The notes below the pieces were generated by a model. That model searched no databases. It was given only the letters and a program-made list of their open reading frames with translations, and was not told the DNA's origin. A program made the position numbers and the translations under genes. Positions 18,964-28,195 of a stretch of 64,000 bases of DNA are shown in pieces; positions within the stretch are counted from its first letter, which is position 1, and each line of letters begins with the position of its first letter. Origin of the DNA: Chitiniphilus shinanonensis DSM 23277 (GTDB lineage: Bacteria; Pseudomonadota; Gammaproteobacteria; Burkholderiales; Chitinibacteraceae); NCBI RefSeq assembly GCF_000374805.1, contig NZ_KB895338.1, positions 62,001-126,000 of the forward strand, written 5' to 3'.

Positions 18964-19359
18964 GGCACGGATTCGGTAGCACCGGGTGATTCTTCTCATC
19001 GCAACAAGCGGAAGCCGGGTTACCGCGCCCAGGGTTGCGCCTAAACCGGTCGCGTGCGCGGTGATGAGGGATATCTGTCGCTGTTATACGCAGCAAGCAA
19101 CGGTTATTGCGTCGATGGATCAGGCGACGTGCAAACGGATTGTGGCCGAAGGGTGGTTTGATGATTCCGCTGGCCCGGCTGCGATATCTCAGCCGGTGTC
19201 GCATGTGCCAATTGGTTAAATAGTGACTATCACATAAATCAGACGAATGGCATGGCATTGCTGCTTCGGCGTAGATGTGGTCCGGGCGTGGCCGTCAGCC
19301 ACAATGGGTGGTGGATTGCATAACCCCCGTGTGCGGCAGCCCGCAATCGGGCGGCGAAT
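18964..19359. other. region without a convincing gene, edge of AT-rich island
   Basis: Short open frames on both strands have no recognisable product, ribosome site or domain. Base composition shifts from GC-rich to AT-rich across this stretch, which marks the left side of the island. Confidence 0.6.
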
Positions 19360-19800
19360 CTATTTGAATGATCCGGATGAAATGGCGATGCAAGCAATCG
19401 CTATTAAAGCGTTGGATAAAGAGAAGATAAGATAAATACTCGCCAAAAATATGACTCTTGTGGGTGTTTCTATTTTCAATCCCTTTGCAAGATTGATTAT
19501 ATTTTTGCGAGATATTTGTGTCATGGGGATCAAGCATAGAAAGGTTATGGCTAAGCCTGCGCTAAACGTTGCCGGCAAAACCATCGAGTATTCAATTTCG
19601 GCTATATCTTTATTGGCGAAATAAAAAGAAAGTATTGCTCCGGTAATTGCATAGTGGAAGGCATTTATTTTTATAGACATTTCCAAATGAAATCGATATA
19701 GCGCCACCTCCATTTCGTACTGCTTCCATAGTGCCTCGACATTTACTCTGGGCGAATTTCTTTGTAAAGGAATTTTTTCTTGAATAAATGTTTTTTTCAT
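19360..19800 (-). CDS. hypothetical membrane protein in island
   Basis: 146 residues with two pairs of hydrophobic segments (KINAFHYAITGAILSFYFAN, VLPATFSAGLAITFLCLIP, RVIFLASIYLIFSLSNALIAIACIA) separated by short basic loops. Codon and base use is AT-rich, unlike the flanking genes. I do not recognise a family. The gene starts 26 bases after the stop of the frameshifted gene upstream, so the two are probably one transcription unit acquired together. Confidence 0.7.
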   Translation of the reverse strand: MKKTFIQEKIPLQRNSPRVNVEALWKQYEMEVALYRFHLEMSIKINAFHYAITGAILSFYFANKDIAEIEYSMVLPATFSAGLAITFLCLIPMTQISRKNIINLAKGLKIETPTRVIFLASIYLIFSLSNALIAIACIAISSGSFK

Positions 19801-19826
19801 ATTGATGGTTTCTTTGTTTTTCTGGG

Positions 19827-20365
19827 CTAGTCAAGGTTTATTTTTTCAAAGCACAGCTTAATTGCTTTTTCTACCTCTCTTTTTATTTCATTGCAAACAC
19901 GAAGTGCGTTAGTTATTTCGGCTGCCTCTGGAATTTTTTTGTCACGGTATGTCGTATTTCCAACAAAGTTGCAATTTATGATTAACTCCTCAGTTTTGTT
20001 GGCAATTCCGGCTTCGTCCAGGCATATCAAATTTGCCCTTGCCGAAATCAATGCCTGCTCGCCCGTTCGAATTTTGTCACAGGCGTCGCTTATAAAGGTA
20101 AGATAGGTTTCGAACGAGTAATTTTTGCCCGAGTGTATTATGTTCAAGCACTTCGATGTGTACTGCATATATGCTGAATAATAATCTTCTAGTTTTTTAT
20201 GTAGGAAAACAGCATTTCGTTCTTTAATTTTTTTAAGTCCTTTTTGGATTCAGTTCTCCTCCCCGTTTTCATGCCTAGCAATGAAAATATGCCTGATATA
20301 GTGGCGCCGAGACCAATTTTTATGGCGGTATCAAAAATTTCTACCCATTCCATTTGCTTGCTCAT
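19827..20365 (-). CDS. hypothetical membrane-anchored protein split by a -1 frameshift at an A7 run
   Basis: The first frame (20365 to 20189, 58 residues) starts MSKQMEWVEIF and has one membrane segment (TAIKIGLGATISGIFSLLG). Within it the codons TTA AAA AAA form an A-AAA-AAA slippery heptamer (20234-20228). Shifting back one base continues into a frame with no useful start codon of its own before 20168: KKIKERNAVFLHKKLEDYYSAY, then MQYTSKCLN and on to KLCFEKINLD. The joined product would be 179 residues with a membrane anchor and a helical cytoplasmic domain. Either programmed frameshifting, a decayed gene or a sequencing error would explain it. AT-rich. Confidence 0.6.
20228..20234 (-). promoter_or_regulatory. 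candidate -1 frameshift site (A7)
   Basis: An A-AAA-AAA heptamer in the zero frame. AAGGA lies four bases upstream and GGGGAGGAG about 20 bases further up. The downstream frame continues for more than 130 codons. Confidence 0.45.
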
Positions 20366-20453
20366 TACCTGAATAAAGATTTAATGTCCGCAGGACTAAA
20401 TGTAGCGTTCGGGCGGGGGCCGATCAGGCCGCGAAGCGCCCTGAAGCTATAAG

Positions 20454-20812
20454 CTATAGGGCAGAAACTCTAGAGTTTGCCTCTACCTTTTTGGTTTTAA
20501 CCTCGGACAACAAAAGATTTGTTTTTAAATTGAATCCAACAATTCCAAGATTTAACGCCCACTGGTACATTCTTCTAAATGTAATTACCATGTTTCGATC
20601 GTTGTGCCACTGGGCTAATTGGGGCAAAATTTCTTCTTCATTCCATGGAAACGTATTTGCTAATGACGTTTTGGAGAATTTCCTAATAAATACCACAACA
20701 GAAGCAGCAGTGCGCGGAGCATGCTTCTCAAGCGAATAGGATAAATAGCCTTTTACTTTGGCGCAGCAGAGGCTTCAAAAAGCAACTCGTCGGGTTTGTT
20801 TGCCTTTTTCAT
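20454..20812 (-). pseudogene. fragment of a second recombinase-type gene
   Basis: The ATG at 20812 overlaps the TGA of the upstream integrase remnant (ATGA). Twenty codons later the frame is broken. The other frame continues with EKHAPRTAASVVVFIRKFSKTSL, NTFPWNEEEILPQLAQW and TFRRMYQWALNLG and stops at 20454. The helical pattern and the ATGA coupling resemble multi-gene tyrosine-recombinase modules, but no catalytic R-H-R-Y residues are present. It is a remnant; the family assignment is tentative. Confidence 0.5.
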
Positions 20813-21532
20813 TTCTTGCTTTTTCCGAATCTATGATCGATGGCACTCATGCGCCTGGCGTTATGAAACTGCACTCGCTCCGGAAATGGATTGATATCAG
20901 CTCCTGGCACGATATGCGCCCGGATGAGATGAATATTTTCCTCTGTGAGGCTGCGTTCATGTGCTCTGGATTGCTTCAAGTTCAGGATGTGGTTACCAAA
21001 TCGACGATCAATGCTGTCGACCGCATCAACGAAGACGGCCGATATTCCTGAGGGTTCTGATTTCCCAAGCCGTGAGCGTGGGATATATCGTGCTGCACAC
21101 CAAGACAGGTAAGCCTTCAGTGCTAACAGGTGCTGATCCCTCGTTCGGCTATTCATTGGTAAGGCCGTTTCAATGCCGACAGCCGCGACGACGTTGGTCG
21201 CTTGCCGGCCTGTCGTTAACCAAGCAGCAAAGCCACTGACTAACGACAGGACGTTTTCCAGGCGACCTGCGCTTATGTCCGACTCGACATCAACATGCCT
21301 GAACGAGGCATAGTCATAAAATGCTTCGATTGAACGGAGGCAACGTGCTGCTGTGTTATAGGCTTGGTAGCGTAGTTTGAACTGGACGTACAACAGAGGG
21401 ATTAGCAGTGGGAGTGCTGGCCGAGCCTTGGTGACCAAGAATGGTAGGCGCTGACCTGAAGCGAACTTGCACTGGATAATCGGCATCGTTGCATGTCTTA
21501 CCAATGTTGAGCTTATGGACAACATTAGACAT
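20809..21532 (-). pseudogene. tyrosine recombinase/integrase remnant (N-terminal part only)
   Basis: The natural start MSNVVHKLNIGKT at 21532 is in one frame. After about 22 residues the similarity moves to another frame (ASGQRLPFLVTK, YVQFKLRYQAYNTAARCLRSIEAFYDYA, TRDQHLLALKAYLSWCAARY, SLTEENIHLIR), implying a one-base frameshift near 21460. The SAM-like core-binding domain and the first bases of the catalytic domain are present (ADINPFPERVQFHN). The sequence then ends 14 residues on (ARRMSAIDHRFGKSKK), so the catalytic residues are lost. It marks a formerly mobile island. Confidence 0.75.
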
Positions 21533-21816
21533 GGCACCCCCAGTTTTCAGATCTGGTGTGTAGGCCGTCACATGTTGCGCTCGTGAACAAGTTCAACATA
21601 GCTCGTCGCTTGACATAATATACATTATCGGAATCAAAATTTGAGTTTTCTCCTATTTCTGCCATAGATCAAATTCTGACTCCTCCCAGGGGCGTATCTT
21701 CCAACCTGCGGCTGTCGGGTGGCTGGTGTGGGCAGGCTTGGTTCAGGCGGTTTTCCACACTATCGATCAAGTGATCGTCGACAAGCGACAACCGGAATAT
21801 ATCTAGGAGAACATCG

Positions 21817-24489
21817 ATGACCGTTACCAACATCCAAGAACTCGACGCGCTGGTCGCTCGGGTCAAGAAAGCACAGCAGCTATTTGCCACCTACACGCAG
21901 CAGCAAGTCGACGAGATTTTCCGTTGTGCCGCGCTGGCCGCGGCCGATGCGCGTATCCCGCTGGCCAAGATGGCCGCCGGCGAGACCGGCATGGGCGTGA
22001 TCGAGGACAAGGTGATCAAGAACCACTTTGCCTCCGAGTACATTTACAACAAGTACAAGGACGAGAAGACCTGCGGGATTCTCTCGGTGGACGACAACTT
22101 CGGCACGCTGACCATCGCCGAGCCGATCGGCATCATCTGCGGCATCGTGCCGACCACCAACCCGACGTCCACCGCGATCTTCAAGGCGCTGATCTCGCTG
22201 AAAACGCGTAACGCCATCATCTTCAGCCCGCACCCGCGTGCCAAGCAGTCCACCTGCGACGCGGCCCGCCTGGTGCTGGAAGCCGCCGTCAAGGCTGGCG
22301 CGCCCAAGGACATCATCGGCTGGATCGATGCGCCGTCGGTCGAGCTGTCCAACCACCTGATGCGTCACCCCGACGTCAACCTGATCCTGGCCACCGGCGG
22401 CCCGGGCATGGTGCGTGCGGCGTACTCCAGCGGCAAGCCGGCGATCGGCGTCGGCGCGGGCAATACGCCTGTGGTGATCGACGAAACCGCCGACATCAAG
22501 CGCGCCGTGGCGTCGATCCTGATGTCCAAGACCTTCGACAACGGCGTGGTCTGCGCCTCTGAGCAGGCGGTGATCATCGTCGACAGCATCTACGACGCGG
22601 TGCGCGAACGCTTCAGCAACGCCGGCGGTTATCTGCTGAGCAAGAAGGAAGCGGATGCGGTGCGCAAGGTGATCCTGGTCGATGGCGGCCTGAACGCCAA
22701 CATCGTCGGCCAGAGCGCGCTGAAGATCGCAGAAATGGCCGGCATCAACGTGCCGCCGTACACCAAGGTGCTGATCGGTGAAGTGACGTCGGTCGGCGAG
22801 GAAGAAGCCTTCGCCCACGAAAAGCTGTCGCCGACGCTGGGCATGTACCGCGCGCGCGATTTCTACGATGCGGTAACCAAGGCCGAGGCGCTGGTGGCGC
22901 TGGGCGGCATCGGCCATACCTCCGCGCTGTACACCGACCAGGATCTGCAGGCCGAACGCATCCGCTACTTCGGCGACAAGATGAAGACGGCGCGCATCCT
23001 GATCAACACCCCCTCCTCCCAAGGCGGTATCGGCGACCTGTACAACTTCGCGCTGGCGCCGTCGCTCACGCTGGGTTGCGGCTCTTGGGGCGGCAACTCG
23101 ATCTCGGAAAACGTTGGTCCGCAGCACTTGATCAACAAGAAGACCGTGGCCAAGAGGGCAGAAAACATGTTGTGGCACAAACTGCCGAAGAGCATCTACT
23201 TCCGCCGTGGATCGCTCGGCTTCGCGCTCGAAGAGCTGGCGGACCGTCAACGCGCCGCCATCGTCACCGACGGCTTCCTGTTCAACGGCGGCTACTGCGA
23301 CGAAACCATCCGCATCCTCAAGCAGATGGGCATGGAAGTCGAAGTGTTCTATGACGTGTCGGCCGACCCGACGCTGGAAGTGGTGCGCAAGGGCGTCGAC
23401 CTGCTCAACAGCTTCAAGCCCGACGTGATCATCGCCCTGGGCGGCGGCAGCCCGATGGACGCGGCCAAGATCATGTGGGTGATGTACGAGCACCCGGACG
23501 TGCACTTCGAGGAACTGGCGCTGCGCTTCATGGACATCCGCAAGCGCATCTACAAGTTCCCCAAGCTGGGCGTGAAGGCGCAACTGGTGGCGATCCCCAC
23601 CACCTCGGGCACCGGTTCGGAAGTCACCCCGTTCGCCGTGGTGACCGACGAGAAGACCGGCACCAAGTATCCGATCGCCGACTACGAACTCACGCCGACC
23701 ATGGCCATCGTCGATCCGAACCTGGTGATGAACATGCCCAAGAGCCTGACGGCCTTCGGCGGCATCGACGCGGTGACCCACGCGCTGGAAGCCTACGTGT
23801 CGATCATGGCGAACGAGTACTCGGACGCCCAGGCGTTGCAGGCGTTGAAGTTGCTGAAGGGCTACCTGCCCTCCTCCTACCTCAACGGCGCCAAGGATCC
23901 GAAGGCGCGCGAGATGGTGCACAACGCCGCGACCATCGCCGGCATCGCCTTCGCCAACGCCTTCCTCGGCGTGTGCCACTCGATGGCGCACAAGCTGGGC
24001 GCCGAGTTCCATCTGGCGCACGGCCTGGCCAACGCGTTGCTGATCTCCAACGTGATCCGCTACAACGCCGTCGACATTCCGACCAAGCAGGCCGCGTTCA
24101 GCCAGTACGACCGCCCGATCGCCAAGTGCCGCTATGCCGATATCGCCGAGCACCTCGGCCTGGCCGGCAGCAATGACGACGAGAAGGTCGAAGCGCTGAT
24201 CGAATGGGTGGACGGCATGAAGACCACGCTGGGCATCCCGGCGTCGATCCAGGCCGCCGGCGTGTCCGAGGCGGATTTCCTGGCCCGCGTCGACGTGATC
24301 GCCGAAGAGGCGTTCGACGACCAGTGCACCGGCGCCAACCCGCGCTATCCGCTGATCAGCGAACTGAAGCAGTTGCTGCTCGACAGCTTCTACGGCCGCG
24401 CCTACGTCGAAAGCTACGAGCGCACCCAGGTGAAAGCCGTGGTCGAGAAGGCCGAGGCCGCCGCCAAGGCCAAGCTCGCCGCCAAGTAA
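21817..24489 (+). CDS. adhE: bifunctional acetaldehyde-CoA/alcohol dehydrogenase
   Basis: An 890-residue, full-length AdhE. The N-terminal CoA-acylating aldehyde dehydrogenase has its catalytic Cys at 246 (GVVCASEQ), the same number as in E. coli. The C-terminal iron-dependent alcohol dehydrogenase has GGGSPMDAAK and the metal-binding His region (CHSMAHKLGAEFHLAHG). It converts acetyl-CoA to ethanol, regenerating NAD in fermentation, and forms long spirosomes in relatives. An AGGAGA site precedes the ATG. A weak FNR/ANR-like sequence (ATTAT-4-ATCAA, 21624-21637) lies about 190 bases upstream. It adjoins the decayed integrase. Confidence 0.97.
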   Translation: MTVTNIQELDALVARVKKAQQLFATYTQQQVDEIFRCAALAAADARIPLAKMAAGETGMGVIEDKVIKNHFASEYIYNKYKDEKTCGILSVDDNFGTLTIAEPIGIICGIVPTTNPTSTAIFKALISLKTRNAIIFSPHPRAKQSTCDAARLVLEAAVKAGAPKDIIGWIDAPSVELSNHLMRHPDVNLILATGGPGMVRAAYSSGKPAIGVGAGNTPVVIDETADIKRAVASILMSKTFDNGVVCASEQAVIIVDSIYDAVRERFSNAGGYLLSKKEADAVRKVILVDGGLNANIVGQSALKIAEMAGINVPPYTKVLIGEVTSVGEEEAFAHEKLSPTLGMYRARDFYDAVTKAEALVALGGIGHTSALYTDQDLQAERIRYFGDKMKTARILINTPSSQGGIGDLYNFALAPSLTLGCGSWGGNSISENVGPQHLINKKTVAKRAENMLWHKLPKSIYFRRGSLGFALEELADRQRAAIVTDGFLFNGGYCDETIRILKQMGMEVEVFYDVSADPTLEVVRKGVDLLNSFKPDVIIALGGGSPMDAAKIMWVMYEHPDVHFEELALRFMDIRKRIYKFPKLGVKAQLVAIPTTSGTGSEVTPFAVVTDEKTGTKYPIADYELTPTMAIVDPNLVMNMPKSLTAFGGIDAVTHALEAYVSIMANEYSDAQALQALKLLKGYLPSSYLNGAKDPKAREMVHNAATIAGIAFANAFLGVCHSMAHKLGAEFHLAHGLANALLISNVIRYNAVDIPTKQAAFSQYDRPIAKCRYADIAEHLGLAGSNDDEKVEALIEWVDGMKTTLGIPASIQAAGVSEADFLARVDVIAEEAFDDQCTGANPRYPLISELKQLLLDSFYGRAYVESYERTQVKAVVEKAEAAAKAKLAAK

Positions 24490-24509
24490 GCGCTCCCCTG
24501 CGGCAAACG

Positions 24510-24535
24510 GGCCCCGGCAATGCCGGGGCCTTTTT
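24510..24535 (+). terminator. intrinsic terminator of adhE
   Basis: A GGCCCCGGC / GCCGGGGCC stem with TTTTT. Confidence 0.9.
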
Positions 24536-24615
24536 CATGGTGCATGCCCCATGGCGTGCCGCCGTCATCCCACGCCGCTGGGCTGACCCGCCCGGCCAAT
24601 CCAGCCGATCCGCAA

Positions 24616-24642
24616 GAAAAAGGCCGGCCTGACGGCCGGCCG
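24616..24642 (-). terminator. intrinsic terminator of the copper-type operon
   Basis: On the minus strand a GGCCGGCC - 4 - GGCCGGCC stem is followed by TTTTTC. It lies 35 bases after the outer-membrane barrel gene, the last gene of the cluster. Confidence 0.85.
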
Positions 24643-24676
24643 AACGTTCGCGGGTTTTTCCGCCAACGAGGAGTCC

Positions 24677-25921
24677 TCAGCGCGGCCAGCCTCCGCCGAA
24701 CAGCTCCGGCGCCTGCCACACCGCGCGCAGCGCCACATACGGCGTGTGCTGATCGGCCAACTGCTCGCTGCCGGCCTCGATGCTGAACAGCCAGTCGTGC
24801 CACGGTCGCCAGCCGAGCATCGCGCCGAAGCGCGTGGCGCCGGGGTTGTCGAGCAGACCGGCGTCGCGCGCCACCGAGGTCGCGCCGGGGCCGCGCAGCG
24901 TGTGGTCGGCCTCCAGCCACTCGTAGCGCAGCGCCGTTTCCCAACGGGCGTCGAACTGCCAGGCCGCCTGCGCCCAGCCGCCCCAGGTGGTGCCGCGATA
25001 GCGCGTGTCGCCGTTCTGCGCGGCGAGCGATCCCGCCTCGCGCCGCGCCAGCAGCGCACCGGACAACGCCAGCGATGGCAACGGCGTCGCCCAATTGCCG
25101 GACAGCCCGGCCAGATCCACCGTGCCATCGAAGCACACCCGCTGCGCCAAGGTGCCCGAGCAATCCGGCGAGCCGTGCACGTGCCCTGCCCCGCTTCCTT
25201 GCGCGAAGGCGCCGCGCGCCTGCGGTTCCAGGTGGGCGTAGAACGCATCCACCAGCAACGTCTCGCGCCCGAAACCCAGCCGCAGCATGGGGAACAGCCG
25301 GTCGCCGCCATCGCCGGGAAAGGCGTCGCTGCGCCACATGCCCAGGTCCACCCGACGTAGCCAGGGCCAGGGTTCGTCGCTGCTGCGCAGCCAGCGCAGA
25401 TTGACACCGCCCTCCTGCCAATCACCGTCGAACAACGCGCGCTTGGCCAGGGGCATGGTGAGAAAACGGTCGAAATGCCCGCCGCGCTCGATCACCGCGC
25501 CGATCGGCAGGGTGTCGCGGCCGGCGCCGAACGCCAGGTCGGTGTGGTCGAGCGGAAAATTGCCTTCGAACCACGCTTCCTCGACGTGGGCCTTGCCGTC
25601 GTCGTGCCAGCCCACGGCGGCGTGGCCGCCGAACGCGGGCGTGAGCCGCGCCGCCAGTTCCAGCGTGGCGTGTTCCAGACGCCAGCCGCGGCGGTCGTCG
25701 TAGCGGCTGCCGTTGCCCAGGATGCCGGGCAGCGTCGGCGCCGGATAAGGCGGATCGGCGTCGAGGTATTCGCCGGCCAGTGCGGCGCCGAAGCGCCAGC
25801 TCGGCCATGACGGGATGGCGGCCTCGCCGCTGTCGTGCGCCTGCGCGCCCAGCGCCAGCAAGGCCAGCAGGCCGCTAGCGGCGGAACGGATCGGCAAGCT
25901 TGGGATTGGTAAGCAGTTCAT
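24677..25921 (-). CDS. outer-membrane beta-barrel protein of MbnPH cluster
   Basis: 414 residues with a signal peptide (to about residue 28, LLALLALGAQA). Alternating amphipathic strands follow (RLEHATLELAARLTPAFGGHAAVGW, TDLAFGAGRDTLPIGAVIERGG, YVALRAVWQAPELF), typical of a porin-like barrel. The start overlaps the MbnH gene by 47 bases, so the two are translationally coupled. Related clusters often include such a putative porin. The cargo is unknown; copper or a copper chelate is a reasonable guess from the neighbours. Confidence 0.75.
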   Translation of the reverse strand: MNCLPIPSLPIRSAASGLLALLALGAQAHDSGEAAIPSWPSWRFGAALAGEYLDADPPYPAPTLPGILGNGSRYDDRRGWRLEHATLELAARLTPAFGGHAAVGWHDDGKAHVEEAWFEGNFPLDHTDLAFGAGRDTLPIGAVIERGGHFDRFLTMPLAKRALFDGDWQEGGVNLRWLRSSDEPWPWLRRVDLGMWRSDAFPGDGGDRLFPMLRLGFGRETLLVDAFYAHLEPQARGAFAQGSGAGHVHGSPDCSGTLAQRVCFDGTVDLAGLSGNWATPLPSLALSGALLARREAGSLAAQNGDTRYRGTTWGGWAQAAWQFDARWETALRYEWLEADHTLRGPGATSVARDAGLLDNPGATRFGAMLGWRPWHDWLFSIEAGSEQLADQHTPYVALRAVWQAPELFGGGWPR

Positions 25922-27047
25922 GGTCGGTCAGTGTCTTGAGGAAGGCGATCAGATCGTCGATCTCGGCCTGGGTCAGCGAGATGCGGGTGATCAGCTCGTC
26001 CTTGTAGGGGTTGGCACGGCCGTCGCCCGCGTAGGGGCCATCGACGATGTTGCGGCCGCCGGCGGCGTAGAAGGCGAGCACCTCCTCCAGCGTGCCGACG
26101 CTGCCGTCGTGCATATAGGGTGCGGTCACTTCCACATTGCGCAGGCTGGGCGCGCGGAACTTGCCCATGTCGGCGGCGTGCCGGGTGAATTCGATCAGCC
26201 CGACGTTGGGCTCCGGGAAGGCGCCGGTGCCGCCCAGGTTGTAGAGCCCCGTGTTGTGGAACGGCGTTTCGACGAAGCGGGACGCCGCGTGCACCGTCTG
26301 GTCGTTGAAGTTGAAGCTGCCGTGGCAATGGAAGCACTCGGCCTTCTCGCCGAAGAACAACTGCATGCCGCGCAACTCGGCGCTCGATAGCGTTGCCTTG
26401 CCCGACAGGTACTGGTCGTAGCGGCTGTTGCCCGACAGGATGGTGCGCTGGAACGCGGCGATCGCCTTGACGATGTTGCCCCAGTTCACCGGCTGCGCCT
26501 CGCCGGCGAACGCCGTGGCGAAGCGCCCCGGGTAGTCGCCGTCGCCGGCGATGCGGCCCAGTACCTCGTCCTTGTTGGCATCGTTGACGCCCATCTCCAC
26601 CGGGCGCACGCCGAACAGCGGCACTTCCATCTGCCGCTCCAGGCTGGTCATCACCGGGTTGGCCCAGGTCAGCGTCGGGTTGAACACCACGTTGGCCAGA
26701 CCCTGCGCGTTGCGCGGGTGCGGCTCGCCGGTGGAGCCCAGCGCCACGCGGCGGCCGTCGGTGAACGCCTTGTCCTGCTGGTGGCAGGATGCGCACGCCT
26801 GGGTGCCGTTGCCGGACAGGCGCACGTCGTAGAACAGGCGTCGCCCCAGCTCGACCTTGGCGTCGTTCATCGGGTTGGCCTCCGGTACCGCCGGTGCCGG
26901 GAAGAACGCCGGCAACTGCCAGGCAAAGGCGCCGCTGCCGGGTGTCTCGTCGACCACGGTGGTGCCGCCGCCACCGCCGCAGCCCGCCAGGGCGAGCGGC
27001 AGCAGCGCGGCCAGCCATGTCGCGCGCACGAAATGGCTGGCGGTCAT
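25875..27047 (-). CDS. MbnH-like di-haem cytochrome c peroxidase/MauG family protein (MXAN_0977 type)
   Basis: 390 residues with a lipoprotein signal (LALAGC, Cys23) and two c-type haem sites, CASCH at 85-89 and CFHCH at 238-242. Conserved family text includes NAQGLANVVFNPTLTWANP and KFRAPSLRNVEVTAPYMHDGS. MbnH enzymes oxidise a Trp of the partner MbnP to kynurenine, which then helps bind copper. The ATG shares one base with the MbnP stop (TGATG). Location is periplasmic, probably membrane-tethered. Function here is inferred from the family and the pairing. Confidence 0.92.
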   Translation of the reverse strand: MTASHFVRATWLAALLPLALAGCGGGGGTTVVDETPGSGAFAWQLPAFFPAPAVPEANPMNDAKVELGRRLFYDVRLSGNGTQACASCHQQDKAFTDGRRVALGSTGEPHPRNAQGLANVVFNPTLTWANPVMTSLERQMEVPLFGVRPVEMGVNDANKDEVLGRIAGDGDYPGRFATAFAGEAQPVNWGNIVKAIAAFQRTILSGNSRYDQYLSGKATLSSAELRGMQLFFGEKAECFHCHGSFNFNDQTVHAASRFVETPFHNTGLYNLGGTGAFPEPNVGLIEFTRHAADMGKFRAPSLRNVEVTAPYMHDGSVGTLEEVLAFYAAGGRNIVDGPYAGDGRANPYKDELITRISLTQAEIDDLIAFLKTLTDHELLTNPKLADPFRR

Positions 27048-27982
27048 CACTTGTTCTCGACGCGGAACAGCTTCTGCCCGTGGCCGCCGTCGATGGCCAG
27101 GCCGCTGGCGAGGTCGATCTTCAGCGCGTCGAAGATCGCCGGGCATTCCGGGTCGGTCGGGTTGCTCATGCAGCCGGGCGAGCCGCCGCCGTTGACGGTG
27201 ATGTCGGACGTCGCCAGCAGGGTTTTCAGGTCCACCACGATCTGCTGGGTGGCCGCGTCGAAGCTGTGCGAGTGCCAGTCCATGCGGTTGGGGCGGGCGC
27301 AGGTCACCGTTTCGTCGTTGGCCGGATTGCCGGTGCAACTGCCCGCACCCAGGTGGACGAAGAACGCGTGACTGCTCCAACTGCCCGCCGCGCCTTGCGG
27401 ATCGGCCAGTTCGATCTTGGTGAACAGGCGCCCGGCGGTCCAGCTCCAGGCCATCGCCTGCACGTCCAGCGGAGCCGGCGCGGTGGCGACGTTGCTGTGG
27501 TTCTGCGCGGCCGGCAGACCCACCACGAACTTGATGCCGGTGTAGTTGCCCGGCGGGACGGTGCCCACCAGCCGGCTGTTCATTGCCGCGTTGCCGCCGG
27601 CGCAGGCGCCGGTGCCGTCCTCCAGATCGATCAGCGCCGCGCCGTCGTGCTGCCAGGTGCTTTCGCTCAGCGTGACCGGGGTTTCGACGTCGTTGGCGTC
27701 GAGCAGCGCCACGCTCGACACGTAGAAGCGCAGGTCCTGCAATTGCGCTGCCACATTGCCGCTGCCCAGGCCGGCGATCTCGCTGCCGCACGCCACCGGC
27801 GCGGTGCCGGCCTTGGCGACGAAATCGATGGCCAGCGCCTGCGGCGCGGGGGTCGGAGTCGGCGTGGGCGCCGGCGCGGGGGCCGGAGTGGGAACGGGGC
27901 CGCTGTCGCCACCGCCGCCGCAGGCGGTCAGCAAGGTGGTCAAGGCCAGGGAGGCGCCCAGGGCGAGGGATTGCATGCTCAT
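27047..27982 (-). CDS. MbnP-like copper-binding protein (MXAN_0976 type)
   Basis: 311 residues: lipobox Cys21 (LTTLLTAC), a low-complexity Pro-Thr-Ala linker, then the MbnP domain with LQDLRFYVSSVALLD, GIKFVVGLP, a Trp-rich AMAWSWTAGRLFTKIE, and HAFFVHLGAGSC. In characterised members MbnH converts one Trp to kynurenine and copper is bound near it. Several Trp and His residues here are candidates (AWSW, SWSSH, MDWHSHS). The ATG at 27982 has AAGGA upstream. It is probably periplasmic and anchored by lipid. Confidence 0.92.
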   Translation of the reverse strand: MSMQSLALGASLALTTLLTACGGGGDSGPVPTPAPAPAPTPTPTPAPQALAIDFVAKAGTAPVACGSEIAGLGSGNVAAQLQDLRFYVSSVALLDANDVETPVTLSESTWQHDGAALIDLEDGTGACAGGNAAMNSRLVGTVPPGNYTGIKFVVGLPAAQNHSNVATAPAPLDVQAMAWSWTAGRLFTKIELADPQGAAGSWSSHAFFVHLGAGSCTGNPANDETVTCARPNRMDWHSHSFDAATQQIVVDLKTLLATSDITVNGGGSPGCMSNPTDPECPAIFDALKIDLASGLAIDGGHGQKLFRVENK

Positions 27983-28195
27983 CGTGTAGTCCTTGGTATG
28001 GGTGTGACGCGGGCTCGGTCGGCCCGCTGTCCGGTACGGCTCAAGCGAGGTCCACGCGACCGCGCGCACCAGCCCCGATGGCTGGCGCGGCGCAGCATCG
28101 ACGCAAGCGGAACGAGGTCCGGCGCGACGCTGGCGGTATCGTGAGGAACGGAAACGGCGGCCGGGCGACCTCAGGCCGCGCCGGCGTGGGCGGGA

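Noticed and set aside
18986-19219. 77-codon plus-strand ORF at the island edge
   Set aside because: Starts at GTG without ribosome site, no domain, no neighbour logic.
20491-20739. 82-codon plus-strand ORF in the island
   Set aside because: It lies opposite the recombinase-type fragment, whose protein reads more like a real helical domain. The ATG has no ribosome site.
20753-20812. Programmed frameshift in the second recombinase fragment
   Set aside because: The shift occurs near CCA AAG TAA without a slippery heptamer, and the gene lacks a catalytic domain, so decay is the simpler reading.
21610-21637. Sigma-70 promoter for adhE from TTGACA at 21610
   Set aside because: No acceptable -10 hexamer at 16-18 bases spacing; only a weak FNR-like sequence was kept as a remark.
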